From Chloroflexia bacterium (GTDB taxonomy: Bacteria; Chloroflexota; Chloroflexia; Thermomicrobiales; UBA6265): DNA of 6,517 nt. This document shows, piece after piece, positions 1 through 5,965 of the stretch (within the stretch, counting starts at the first letter, position 1; each line of letters opens with the position of its first letter). The stretch spans positions 1-6,517 of the forward strand of contig JACCYK010000385.1 in assembly GCA_013696525.1 (NCBI GenBank). Reading direction: 5' to 3'. A program made the position numbers and the translations under genes. The notes beneath the pieces were generated by a model. That model did not search any database, had not been told where the DNA came from, and saw nothing but the letters and a program-made list of their open reading frames with translations.

Positions 1-125
1 AAGGCACCCAGCGCGTGCGTGAGGCGTATCCAGGCACGACCTTCGAACGTCTCGTGGAAATCAAGCGGCGGTACGACCCGGAGAACCTGTTCCATTTCAA
101 CCAGAACATCCCGCCGCGGGCTTGA
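1..125 (+). CDS. FAD-linked oxidase, berberine-bridge (BBE) type, C-terminal fragment
   Basis: Only the last 40 codons are present; the reading frame begins at base 3 and ends with TGA at 123-125. The peptide contains 'RYDPENLFHFNQNIPP' just before the stop. This is the characteristic ending of the BBE domain found at the C-terminus of flavin-dependent oxidoreductases of the berberine bridge / 6-hydroxynicotine oxidase group. In these enzymes the segment packs near the substrate side of the FAD site; members oxidise alcohols, sugars or amines using bicovalently or monocovalently bound FAD. The FAD-binding PCMH domain and any flavin-linking His/Cys lie upstream of the window, so substrate and cofactor linkage cannot be judged. 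A strong hairpin starts 8 bases after the stop, so this is probably the end of its transcript. The family call is confident; the exact function is unknown. Confidence 0.8.
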   Translation, partial: GTQRVREAYPGTTFERLVEIKRRYDPENLFHFNQNIPPRA

Positions 126-132
126 CGCGGCA

Positions 133-169
133 CCGGCCAGCGATCCGAAAACCTCGGTCCGCTGGCCGG
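133..169 (+). terminator. Hairpin just after the oxidase stop, probable terminator
   Basis: CCGGCCAGCG (133-142) pairs perfectly with CGCTGGCCGG (160-169). Inside it, CCGA (145-148) pairs with TCGG (154-157) around a 5-nt loop, separated from the outer stem by a 2x2 internal loop. The hairpin starts 8 nt after the oxidase stop codon. There is no T-run after the stem, so it is not a textbook intrinsic terminator. It could equally serve as a 3' end stabiliser in a GC-rich genome. Confidence 0.5.
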
Positions 170-205
170 CTCCGCAACCAGCGATCCACGACAGCGTTGA
201 CGGCC

Positions 206-239
206 CGAGGGGCACCCTGGCTTCGCGGGGTGCCCCTCG
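206..239. terminator. 12-bp perfect hairpin, probable bidirectional terminator
   Basis: CGAGGGGCACCC (206-217) is the exact reverse complement of 228-239, leaving a 10-nt loop that contains CTTCG. It lies between two convergent genes: the oxidase ending at 125 on the plus strand and rbsD ending at 296 on the minus strand. That is where a shared terminator would be expected. The downstream flank is only weakly T-rich on the plus strand and not T-rich on the minus strand. Confidence 0.6.
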
Positions 240-295
240 ACCTTGATTGCCGCATTGGAGCTGCAATCTCACCGCGGTCGCGTCAACCGTGGCGG

Positions 296-682
296 CTACC
301 CCGACACTAGGATCAGATTGGAGTAGGGGATCGTGTCGGCGGTCCGCACCGTGCCGCGGCTGTCGCGGGCCAGCCGCTTCAACTCCAGATGCGACACCGC
401 CTCGTACGGCACCTCCGGCAGCACCTGGCGCAGCGCCTGGAAAAACTCGTGACTGAACTCGATCATCTCCGAGGCAATCACGACCCGGTCGATCGACCAT
501 TCGGCGTGGACGGCACGCACTACATCGAGCACGGTCGGGATGTTGTCCACCAGCGCCAGATCGATCCGCGCCGGCCGCGTTGGGATCGGGAACCCCTGGT
601 CGCAGATCGTGAAGTAGTCCGTGTGGCCCAGGCTCGACAGAAGATGACCGAGCGCGGGATGCAGGATGCCGCCGCGTCGCAC
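296..682 (-). CDS. rbsD: D-ribose pyranase (RbsD/FucU family)
   Basis: The 128-residue protein catalyses interconversion of beta-pyranose and furanose forms of D-ribose in the cytoplasm, supplying the form that ribokinase uses. It is full length for the family (about 130-140 residues). The N-terminus 'RRGGILHP...LSSLGHTDYFTICDQGFPIP' and C-terminus 'PYSNLILVSG' match RbsD signatures. Residues known as active-site residues in B. subtilis RbsD are all present at the same positions: His20, Asp28, His98, Lys102, Tyr120 and Asn122. The start is GTG (682-680), supported by GGAGG at 694-690 with a 7-nt gap. Only 2 nt separate it from the preceding stop, so it is probably translated by coupling. It is the last gene of the sugar-transport operon. 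FucU (L-fucose mutarotase) is the nearest alternative, but the short length and the HxxxK and PYxN motifs fit RbsD better. Confidence 0.9.
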   Translation of the reverse strand: MRRGGILHPALGHLLSSLGHTDYFTICDQGFPIPTRPARIDLALVDNIPTVLDVVRAVHAEWSIDRVVIASEMIEFSHEFFQALRQVLPEVPYEAVSHLELKRLARDSRGTVRTADTIPYSNLILVSG

Positions 683-684
683 GA

Positions 685-912
685 TTACGCCTCCGATCCC
701 GTCTGGTTGCCAGCCGCGGCAACGAAACGTTGCCGGTGGTCGAGGGTGACCCGCTGCCTCAGGTCAGCCACGGGACGCTTGAAATACGAGACGACAACTG
801 ATCCACGCGCCGCCACGCTGACCAGTTCCCACCCGTTGGCCCCGAGCTCGTTCAGCCGTTCCTCAGCGGGCTCTTCTTCGACCAGATATTCCCAGCTCAT
901 GCTTGTCGCCAT
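685..912 (-). CDS. Small DUF4177-like protein inside the sugar-transport operon
   Basis: This 75-residue protein has no established function. Residues 7-47 show the pattern of the DUF4177 family: a 'WEYLV' strand, a helix 'EERLNELGANGWELVSV', then a strand ending 'VVVSYFKRP'. The 'LNELGxxGWELVSV...FKRP' signature is the recognisable part. Residues 48-75 form a charged tail without recognisable features, and DNA inside this tail carries the Shine-Dalgarno of rbsD. The ATG at 912-910 was chosen because GGAG lies at 926-923 (10-nt gap); a second ATG at 900-898 has no such site. It sits 37 nt after the permease gene and 2 nt before rbsD, so it is almost certainly co-transcribed with them. There is no signal peptide and no membrane segment, which suggests a cytoplasmic protein. 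A role in sugar uptake is only inferred from position. Confidence 0.75.
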   Translation of the reverse strand: MATSMSWEYLVEEEPAEERLNELGANGWELVSVAARGSVVVSYFKRPVADLRQRVTLDHRQRFVAAAGNQTGSEA

Positions 913-949
913 GCGCGTCGATCTCCGAGCCTATGCGAACGTCAAACGA

Positions 950-1942
950 TCACGCGGTTTCGCGCCGTCGCAGCCGGTCGATCAGGACCGCCAGCACGAC
1001 CACCGCGCCAATCACCATCTGCTGGTAGAAAGAAGGAACGTGCAGCAAGGTCAGCCCGTTCCGGATGACGGCCATCAGCAGCGCCCCAATGAGAGTGCCG
1101 ACGATCGATCCCTCGCCGCCAAACAGCGAGGTGCCGCCGATGACGACGGCGGCGATCGCGTTCAGCTCCTCCCCGGTCGCCACCGTTGGCTGGGTCGAGT
1201 TCAGCCGCGAGCTCCACATCACGGCGGCCACGCCGGCGGTCACGCCCATCAGGCCGTAGACGCCCAGCTTGTAGCGATTAATCTGGACGCCGGAAAAGCG
1301 TGTGGCCTGCTCGTTGCCGCCGATCGCGTAGGTATAGAGCCCCAGCCGGGTGTACCGCAAGATCAGCCAACCAGCAACGAATACCACCAGGGTGATGATG
1401 ACCGGCGCCGGGATGCCGCCCAGGTCGCCGGTGCCCCACATCGAAAAGCTTGGCTGGAAGGCCGTGAGGTCGAATATCGGTTTGCCGTCGGTTAGTTGCA
1501 AGGCGGCGCCGCGAAAAATCTGCATCGTGCCGAGGGTGACGATGAATGGCGGGATCCGCCCCAGCGTCACGATCGCGCCATTGATCAGGCCGAGCAAGCC
1601 GCCAACGACCACCATCACCAGGACCGCCGGCCACATCGGCCAGCCAAACTCCCACATCAGCAGACCGCCGCAGACCGACGACAAGGCAACCATCGACCCC
1701 ACCGAGAGGTCGATGCCGCCGGTCAGGATCACGAACGTCATCCCGGTCGCCAGGATCGCCGTCAGCGACGCCTGGCGAGCCACGTTGAGCAAATTCTGGG
1801 GGCTCATGAAGACCGGCTCGGCCCACCATATCAACAATGACAGGATGATCAAGCTCGCCAGTGGCCCGATCACCTGCCAAACGTTGCCGAACGTTATGCG
1901 CCTCAGGTCTAGACCCAACGCCTGACTCGCCGCGTTGCTCAC
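950..1942 (-). CDS. rbsC: Sugar ABC transporter permease, RbsC-like (CUT2 family)
   Basis: This 330-residue integral membrane protein forms the channel of a ribose/xylose/galactose-type importer, presumably as a homodimer because only one permease gene is present. Hydrophobic segments run at roughly 24-41, 57-75, 82-97, 104-127, 168-186, 205-223, 250-262, 269-285 and 298-321. Family landmarks are 'GGIDLSVGS' (75-83), the cytoplasmic loop 'GGNEQATRFSGV' (188-199, the part that contacts the ATPase) and 'AVVIGGTSLFGGEGS' (255-269). Length matches E. coli RbsC (about 320). Translation starts at GTG (1942-1940), overlapping the ATPase stop as GTGA, with GAGGA at 1953-1949 as ribosome site. The C-terminus 'DRLRRRETA' is basic, as expected for a cytoplasmic end. 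The family call is firm; the sugar specificity is not set by this subunit, so the symbol rests on family and on the neighbouring rbsD. Confidence 0.9.
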   Translation of the reverse strand: MSNAASQALGLDLRRITFGNVWQVIGPLASLIILSLLIWWAEPVFMSPQNLLNVARQASLTAILATGMTFVILTGGIDLSVGSMVALSSVCGGLLMWEFGWPMWPAVLVMVVVGGLLGLINGAIVTLGRIPPFIVTLGTMQIFRGAALQLTDGKPIFDLTAFQPSFSMWGTGDLGGIPAPVIITLVVFVAGWLILRYTRLGLYTYAIGGNEQATRFSGVQINRYKLGVYGLMGVTAGVAAVMWSSRLNSTQPTVATGEELNAIAAVVIGGTSLFGGEGSIVGTLIGALLMAVIRNGLTLLHVPSFYQQMVIGAVVVLAVLIDRLRRRETA

Positions 1943-3486
1943 GCCACGTCCTCGATCCGCTCCTGGATGGAGCCGGCCGCCGCGGACTGCATGATCCGCT
2001 CTTGGGTAGCGTCCAGCCCCGCCAGCTCGGCCACGATCCGGCCGCCCCGCATCACCAGGATGCGATCGCTCATGCCCAGCACCTCCGGCAGCTCCGAGGA
2101 GATCATGATGATCGCCGCGCCACGCTCCAAGAGATCGTTCATCAGCCGGTAGACCTCGACCTTGGCGCCGACATCAATCCCGCGCGTCGGCTCATCGAAA
2201 ATGAAGATGTCGGCTTCCGTCAGCAGCCACTTCGAGAGCACCACCTTTTGCTGGTTTCCGCCCGACAGCAGCCGGGCCTGCTGCCCGACCGACGGCGTCC
2301 GAATCCGCAGCGCATCCACGAAGCGGCGGGCAACGTTCGCCCGGTTCTTCGGTGGTACCAAGCCACCGGCCGCGTCCATCTGTCCCGGCGCCGCCAGAAC
2401 CACATTGTCGGCGACCGACATCAGCAGCACGAGCCCCTGCGCCTTGCGATCCTCGGGCAACAGGGCCAGCCCCCGCCGGACCGCGGCCCGCGGGTTGGCG
2501 ACCCGGACCGGGAGGCCGTTGATCGTGATCTCGCCGCTGTCAATCGCATCAATCCCAAAGATGGCCCGCGCCACCTCGGTCCGCCCCGCTCCGATCAAGC
2601 CGGCGAGGCCGACGATCTCGCCCCGGCGCACCTCAAACGTGATGTCATGCAAAACGCCGGTCCGGTTGAGCCGCGTGACCCCGAGCGCGACCTCGCCGGG
2701 CGTCGATTTCCGCTCCGGAAACTGTTGGATCAGCTCGCGCCCGACCATCATTCGGATGATCGCTTGCTGGTTGGTCGCCGCCAGCGGCAGCGTGTCGACC
2801 AGGCGGCCATCTCGCAGCACGGTGACCCGATCACCGATCCGGAACGCCTCTTCCAGGTGATGCGAGATAAAGATGATGGCGGTCCCACGCGCCCGGAGCT
2901 GATCGACGATGGTGAACAGTTGATCCGCTTCCTCGGCGGTAATGGCCGCCGTCGGCTCGTCCAGGATCAACACCCGCGCATTCGCGATTAAAGCTTTCGC
3001 GATCTCCACGGTCTGCTGCAAGGCGATCCCCAGGGTGCGGACCTTGCGCCGGGGATCGAGCGGCAGCCCCAACGCCGCCAGCGGCTCCCGCGCCGACCGG
3101 TAGAGCGACCGGTAGTCGATGATCCCCGGCGCCAGCATCGGCTCGCGGCCGAGCAGGATATTGCGGCCGATGTCGAGCTCCGGCACCAGGTTCAGTTCTT
3201 GATGCACGGTGCTGATCCCCATCCGTTGCGCCGCGTACGGGCTGGGGATCGAGACCGGTTGCCCGTCGTACAAGATCTCGCCGCTGTCCGGCTGATAAAT
3301 GCCGGACAGTAGTTTCACCAGGGTCGATTTTCCCGCCCCGTTCTCACCGACGAGCACATGGACCTCGCCCCGGCGCAAGTCGAAGCTGACGTCATCAAGG
3401 GCGACGACGCCGGGGAACCGCTTGCCGACGCCCCGGAGCGCCAGCAGCGGCTCGTCATCTCGGACGGGCGAAACCAGGTCCGCCAC
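1939..3486 (-). CDS. rbsA: Sugar ABC transporter ATP-binding protein with two ABC domains, RbsA-like
   Basis: This 515-residue cytoplasmic ATPase energises the importer and carries two fused ABC domains, the CUT2 arrangement (E. coli RbsA is about 500 residues). Domain 1 has Walker A 'GENGAGKST' (47-55), Q-loop region 'VHQELN' (94-99), a degenerate signature 'LGIALQQ' (162-168), Walker B 'VLILDEPT' (172-179) and the switch His in 'ISHH' (198-200). Domain 2 has the degenerate Walker A 'GLIGAGRTE' (296-304), a canonical signature 'LSGGNQQK' (407-414) and Walker B 'IFIFDEPT' (427-434). This split of one good Walker A and one good signature is typical of RbsA/MglA/XylG, so it probably forms one competent ATP site. 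The start is GTG (3486-3484), 7 nt after the binding-protein stop, with no obvious Shine-Dalgarno, so translational coupling is likely. Its stop overlaps the permease start by 4 nt. MglA or XylG orthologues cannot be separated from RbsA on sequence motifs alone. Confidence 0.92.
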   Translation of the reverse strand: MADLVSPVRDDEPLLALRGVGKRFPGVVALDDVSFDLRRGEVHVLVGENGAGKSTLVKLLSGIYQPDSGEILYDGQPVSIPSPYAAQRMGISTVHQELNLVPELDIGRNILLGREPMLAPGIIDYRSLYRSAREPLAALGLPLDPRRKVRTLGIALQQTVEIAKALIANARVLILDEPTAAITAEEADQLFTIVDQLRARGTAIIFISHHLEEAFRIGDRVTVLRDGRLVDTLPLAATNQQAIIRMMVGRELIQQFPERKSTPGEVALGVTRLNRTGVLHDITFEVRRGEIVGLAGLIGAGRTEVARAIFGIDAIDSGEITINGLPVRVANPRAAVRRGLALLPEDRKAQGLVLLMSVADNVVLAAPGQMDAAGGLVPPKNRANVARRFVDALRIRTPSVGQQARLLSGGNQQKVVLSKWLLTEADIFIFDEPTRGIDVGAKVEVYRLMNDLLERGAAIIMISSELPEVLGMSDRILVMRGGRIVAELAGLDATQERIMQSAAAGSIQERIEDVA

Positions 3487-3493
3487 CGGCCGG

Positions 3494-4495
3494 TTAGCTG
3501 ACTATACCGAGGAAAACCTCGACATTCTCGGCGGTGACCACGGCGGTGCCGGTATCGACCAGCGCCTCGACCTCCTCGCCGTTCAGGTGGAGCACCATCA
3601 GGTCTACCCCGTACGTCCCCATCCGCTCCGGGAACTGGGCGATGTCGGCGGCCATGTCGCCCGCCTGCACCGCCTCGAACGCCGACGGGTTGCCGTCGAA
3701 CCCGACGATCACGATGTCGTCCCGGCCAGCGGCCTTGACCGCTTGGACCGCGCCCAACGCCGCTGGATCGTTCGCGCCAAAGATGGCCACTAGGTCGGGA
3801 TCGGAGGTCAGGACGTTCTCGGTGATCGAAAGCCCGAGCTCCTGCGTCCAGTTCGCGCTCTGATCGATCACCTGGATCTCGGCAAAGCCGTCCAGCACCC
3901 GATGCAGCCCTTCATTCCGGGCCTGGGCGGTCTGGTTCCCCATTTCGCCCTGGAGGTTGAGCACCTTGCCCGCCTCGCCGATCGCCTCGGCGATGAAAGC
4001 CCCGGCCGCGGCGGAGGCTTCCACGTTGTCCGTCTGAGCCAAGCTGACCAGCTCGCCGCCGGCCGGGGCGGTATCGACCGCGATCACCGGGATGCCGGCA
4101 TTGTTGGCCGCCTCCACCCCCGGCACGACACCGGCGGCGTTGATCGTACCGAGGATGATGCCGTCAACCGCGGCCGCCACCGCCGCCTCCATTTGCGCCA
4201 CCTGATCGGCCACCTCGTTCGAGCCGAGCGCGTAGACCTCGACCGTGACCCCGTCGGCTTCGGCTCGCGCCTCGACCGCGCCCTGCAACCGCTGCCAAAA
4301 CTCGTTGTTCGGATACGGCTGGAAGAAGGCGAGCGTATACGGCGAGCTGGCGGCCACCGGGCCAAACCGGTCGAGATCGAGCAAGTCCTCGTCGGCGGTT
4401 GGCGTGGCGTCCTGCGCCAACGCCCCGGTCCACCGGAGCGCGGGCGCCGTCGCCAGTCCCGCCGAGATCGTCAGAAACGTCCGCCGGTGCATCAT
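3494..4495 (-). CDS. Tat-exported sugar-binding protein of ABC importer, RbsB-like (Peripla_BP_4)
   Basis: This 333-residue extracytoplasmic protein captures the sugar for the transporter. The leader 'MMHRRTFLTISAGLATA' has twin arginines at 4-5 followed by a hydrophobic stretch, and a signal-peptidase site A-L-A (25-27) before Q28. There is no lipobox Cys, so it appears to be secreted rather than lipid-anchored. A Thr/Ala/Asp-rich linker (about 28-50) precedes the two-lobed fold. Aligned to E. coli RbsB from memory, the ribose contacts map to N64, F66, W67, D141, T142, R193, W216, N242, D267 and Q287. Seven are identical; F16, R90 and F164 of RbsB are W, T and W here. The ATG at 4495 is preceded by GGAGG (4506-4502) with a 6-nt gap; upstream in-frame ATGs at 4579 and 4519 lack a ribosome site. 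It is the first gene of the operon. The ligand is unproven, so no gene symbol is given. Confidence 0.9.
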   Translation of the reverse strand: MMHRRTFLTISAGLATAPALRWTGALAQDATPTADEDLLDLDRFGPVAASSPYTLAFFQPYPNNEFWQRLQGAVEARAEADGVTVEVYALGSNEVADQVAQMEAAVAAAVDGIILGTINAAGVVPGVEAANNAGIPVIAVDTAPAGGELVSLAQTDNVEASAAAGAFIAEAIGEAGKVLNLQGEMGNQTAQARNEGLHRVLDGFAEIQVIDQSANWTQELGLSITENVLTSDPDLVAIFGANDPAALGAVQAVKAAGRDDIVIVGFDGNPSAFEAVQAGDMAADIAQFPERMGTYGVDLMVLHLNGEEVEALVDTGTAVVTAENVEVFLGIVS

Positions 4496-4544
4496 CGTTG
4501 ACCTCCGTTCGCTCAACATCGCCGGCCAATTTTCGTGGCTCCAA

Positions 4545-4558
4545 ACCGCGCACGCGGT
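4545..4558. promoter_or_regulatory. Candidate operator palindrome in the operon leader
   Basis: ACCGCG (4545-4550) and CGCGGT (4553-4558) form perfect arms around a 2-nt centre, about 50 nt before the binding-protein start. The 2-nt centre is too short for an RNA hairpin loop, so a DNA-binding site for a dimeric repressor is the more natural reading. LacI-family repressors commonly control sugar importers, but their operators usually have a central CG, so the assignment is tentative. In GC-rich DNA such a palindrome can arise by chance. Confidence 0.3.
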
Positions 4559-4675
4559 ATGTCGGGGCGAGGGCAACACCCACGTCGGGCCATTCCCTCG
4601 TCATCATCGAGCGCATCGCCCGCCGTCGTCGCTACGCGCCCGTCTCAATCCCATCCATGCCGCCGATTGTACGGC

Positions 4676-4704
4676 ACTCTAGTCAGGTTGCCGCGCGCTG
4701 TCAA
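4676..4704 (-). promoter_or_regulatory. Candidate sigma70-type promoter for the sugar-transport operon
   Basis: Read on the minus strand, TTGACA (4704-4699) is a perfect -35 box. It is followed by a 17-nt spacer and TAGAGT (4681-4676), which matches four of six -10 positions including the conserved T, A and final T. Initiation would fall near 4669, about 175 nt upstream of the binding-protein ATG. A second AT-rich hexamer, TACAAT at 4671-4666, lies just downstream but has no well-spaced -35. This is the best promoter-like pattern I found in the divergent region. Confidence 0.45.
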
Positions 4705-4805
4705 CCGCGAATGCGAAGCTTGGACGCGATCGAGCGTTGCGCGGCCTGCTGAGCGGTGCCCCGTCTACCTCGTCGCCCTCCATGAACCGTGAGCCAAACG
4801 TCGTG

Positions 4806-4823
4806 CTCTGCCGCCTGGCAGAG
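4806..4823. promoter_or_regulatory. Inverted repeat upstream of the hydrolase, candidate operator
   Basis: CTCTGCC (4806-4812) and GGCAGAG (4817-4823) are perfect 7-base arms around GCCT. The right half-site recurs as CCTGGCAGAG at 4872-4881, and the core CTGGCA also occurs at 4841-4846, giving three same-strand copies within 64 bases. A repeated half-site near a palindrome is what a regulator-binding cluster looks like, although it could also fold as a small RNA hairpin. No regulator gene is in the window. Confidence 0.35.
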
Positions 4824-4934
4824 ATCACTGACGATAGCGTCTGGCACCGAATCTCCCACCCGGTTCTACCCCCTGGCAGAGGCGCCGCCGCGGGCGGTGA
4901 ACGACGATGAATCTTGGCGGTGGCAGTGGTGTCC

Positions 4935-4947
4935 TGGCGAATCGCCA
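4935..4947. promoter_or_regulatory. 13-base palindrome TGGCGA-A-TCGCCA, candidate operator
   Basis: TGGCGA (4935-4940) and TCGCCA (4942-4947) are perfect arms around a single A, about 60 nt before the preferred hydrolase start. The one-base centre rules out an RNA hairpin of this exact pairing, so a DNA-binding site is the natural reading. If the hydrolase instead starts at the ATG at 4907, this palindrome would be inside its coding sequence and the proposal would weaken. Confidence 0.3.
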
Positions 4948-5005
4948 CGGCACATCCGCTGCCGCGTGCCGCACGGTGATGTTGACAACGAAGGAGACCG
5001 GAACT

Positions 5006-5818
5006 TTGACGACACATGCACAAACCGCGATCAAGTCCGTTTCGCTGTCCACCGGAGTCACCCTGCCGTACGTCGTGCAGGGGGATCCGAACGGCGTCCC
5101 CGTGGTGCTCTTGCACGGCATGAGCGACTCGTTGCGCTCGTGGGAGCCGGTGCTCCCCTACCTGCCGCCGTCGATCCACGCCATTGCCCCGACCCTTCGA
5201 GGTCATGGTGATGCCAACCACCCCGCGACGGGCGACGACTTCGACCACTTCGCGGCGGACGTCTACTCGTTCCTCGACGCCCTGGGGCTGGCTTCGGCCG
5301 TCATCGTCGGCTATTCGCTCGGCAGCGACATTGCCCAGCGCTTCGCGATGGACCACCCCGAGCGTACCTCTGGGCTCGTGCTCGTCGGGACCGTCACGAC
5401 CTGGCGCGGCAACGCGGCGGTCCGGGAATTGTGGGACATCGCCATCGCCAAGATGACGGACCCGATCGACGCGGACTTCGTTCGCGAGTTTCAGGCGACC
5501 CCGGGGATGTCGCCGGCGTTTCACGACATCGTCGTCCACGAGAGTTTGAAGGTGCCGGCGCGTGTCTGGCAGGCAGGATTTCAATCAGTCATGACATCCG
5601 ATTTCTCGGCGGAGCTAGGAAAGATCCAGGCGCCGACGCTCATCGTCTGGGGCGACGCGGATCCGATCTGTCCTCGCCGCGAGCAGGAGGCGCTGATGAC
5701 GGCGATCACCCGCGCCCGGCTCGTCGTCTACGCCGGCGCCGAACACAACATCCAATGGGAGAGAACGGAGCGCCTCGCGGCCGACGTCGTCGAGTTCACG
5801 CAATCTCTAGCGAGTTGA
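5006..5818 (+). CDS. Alpha/beta-fold hydrolase
   Basis: The protein is 270 residues from the chosen start and is probably a cytoplasmic hydrolase of an ester, lactone or similar bond; the substrate is unknown. The fold shows the oxyanion-hole motif 'LLHGMSDS' (35-42), nucleophile elbow 'GYSLG' (102-106, Ser104), the acid in 'WGDADP' (Asp219) and the terminal His in 'GAEHN' (His247), so the catalytic triad is complete. A helical cap region lies at about 130-200. I chose TTG at 5006 because AAGGAG (4991-4996) sits 9 nt upstream and the domain begins soon after. In-frame ATGs at 4979 and 4907 lack good ribosome sites but would add 9 or 33 residues. It is transcribed away from the sugar operon and ends before a strong hairpin, so it is probably monocistronic. 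Esterase, epoxide or haloalkane-type activities cannot be told apart here. Confidence 0.88.
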   Translation: MTTHAQTAIKSVSLSTGVTLPYVVQGDPNGVPVVLLHGMSDSLRSWEPVLPYLPPSIHAIAPTLRGHGDANHPATGDDFDHFAADVYSFLDALGLASAVIVGYSLGSDIAQRFAMDHPERTSGLVLVGTVTTWRGNAAVRELWDIAIAKMTDPIDADFVREFQATPGMSPAFHDIVVHESLKVPARVWQAGFQSVMTSDFSAELGKIQAPTLIVWGDADPICPRREQEALMTAITRARLVVYAGAEHNIQWERTERLAADVVEFTQSLAS

Positions 5819-5851
5819 GTCAACGGTCCGACCCGTCGCTCACCAGTCCAC

Positions 5852-5889
5852 GAGAGCCGCGCCTATTGATAGCCAGTGGCGCGGCTCTC
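5852..5889 (+). terminator. 12-bp hairpin after the hydrolase gene, probable terminator
   Basis: GAGAGCCGCGCC (5852-5863) is the exact reverse complement of 5878-5889, with a 14-nt loop. It begins 33 nt after the hydrolase stop and ends about 75 nt before the aminotransferase start, the position expected for a terminator separating two same-strand genes. There is no T-run following the stem, as with the other hairpins in this window. Confidence 0.6.
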
Positions 5890-5965
5890 CCGCATTCGGC
5901 GCCTCCGTTCGGTATGCTAGGACGCGGTAATGACACGACCGAATCGGATCACCGGAGGGGAACCA

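Larger units (their letters stand above)
4496..5005. other. Divergent intergenic/control region, no convincing gene
   Basis: About 510 bases separate the start of the minus-strand sugar-transport operon from the best start of the plus-strand hydrolase. I find no recognisable gene here: the open frames have no family motifs and no ribosome sites. The region holds a good minus-strand promoter candidate at 4676-4704, inverted repeats at 4545-4558, 4806-4823 and 4935-4947, and a 10-base direct repeat CCTGGCAGAG at 4814-4823 and 4872-4881. The gene starting upstream of the promoter candidate would have a leader of roughly 175 nt. I do not recognise a riboswitch in it. Confidence 0.6.

Noticed and set aside
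389..1495. Long plus-strand open frame across rbsD, the small gene and part of the permease
   Set aside because: Arg/His/Gln-rich translation with no family motifs, antisense to three well-supported genes; typical of GC-rich shadow frames. The same applies to the plus-strand frame at 1861-2991.
2575..2601. Degenerate Walker A in the second ABC domain (GLIGAGRTE) as a possible loss of function
   Set aside because: This degeneration is standard in the RbsA/MglA/XylG family and does not mark a defect.
3494..4579. Binding protein starting at the upstream ATG at 4579
   Set aside because: It would bury the twin-arginine leader behind 28 extra residues and has no ribosome site, whereas the ATG at 4495 has GGAGG six bases upstream.
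4666..4671. TACAAT on the minus strand as the -10 box paired with TTGACA at 4704-4699
   Set aside because: The spacer would be 27 nt, too long; TAGAGT at 4681-4676 gives the correct 17 nt.
4842..4856. TGGCAC as a sigma54 -24 element
   Set aside because: No matching TTGC-type -12 element follows at the required spacing.
4679..5584. 301-codon minus-strand open frame over the hydrolase and intergenic region
   Set aside because: Arg-rich translation without recognisable domains, opposite a hydrolase with a complete catalytic triad; a shadow frame.
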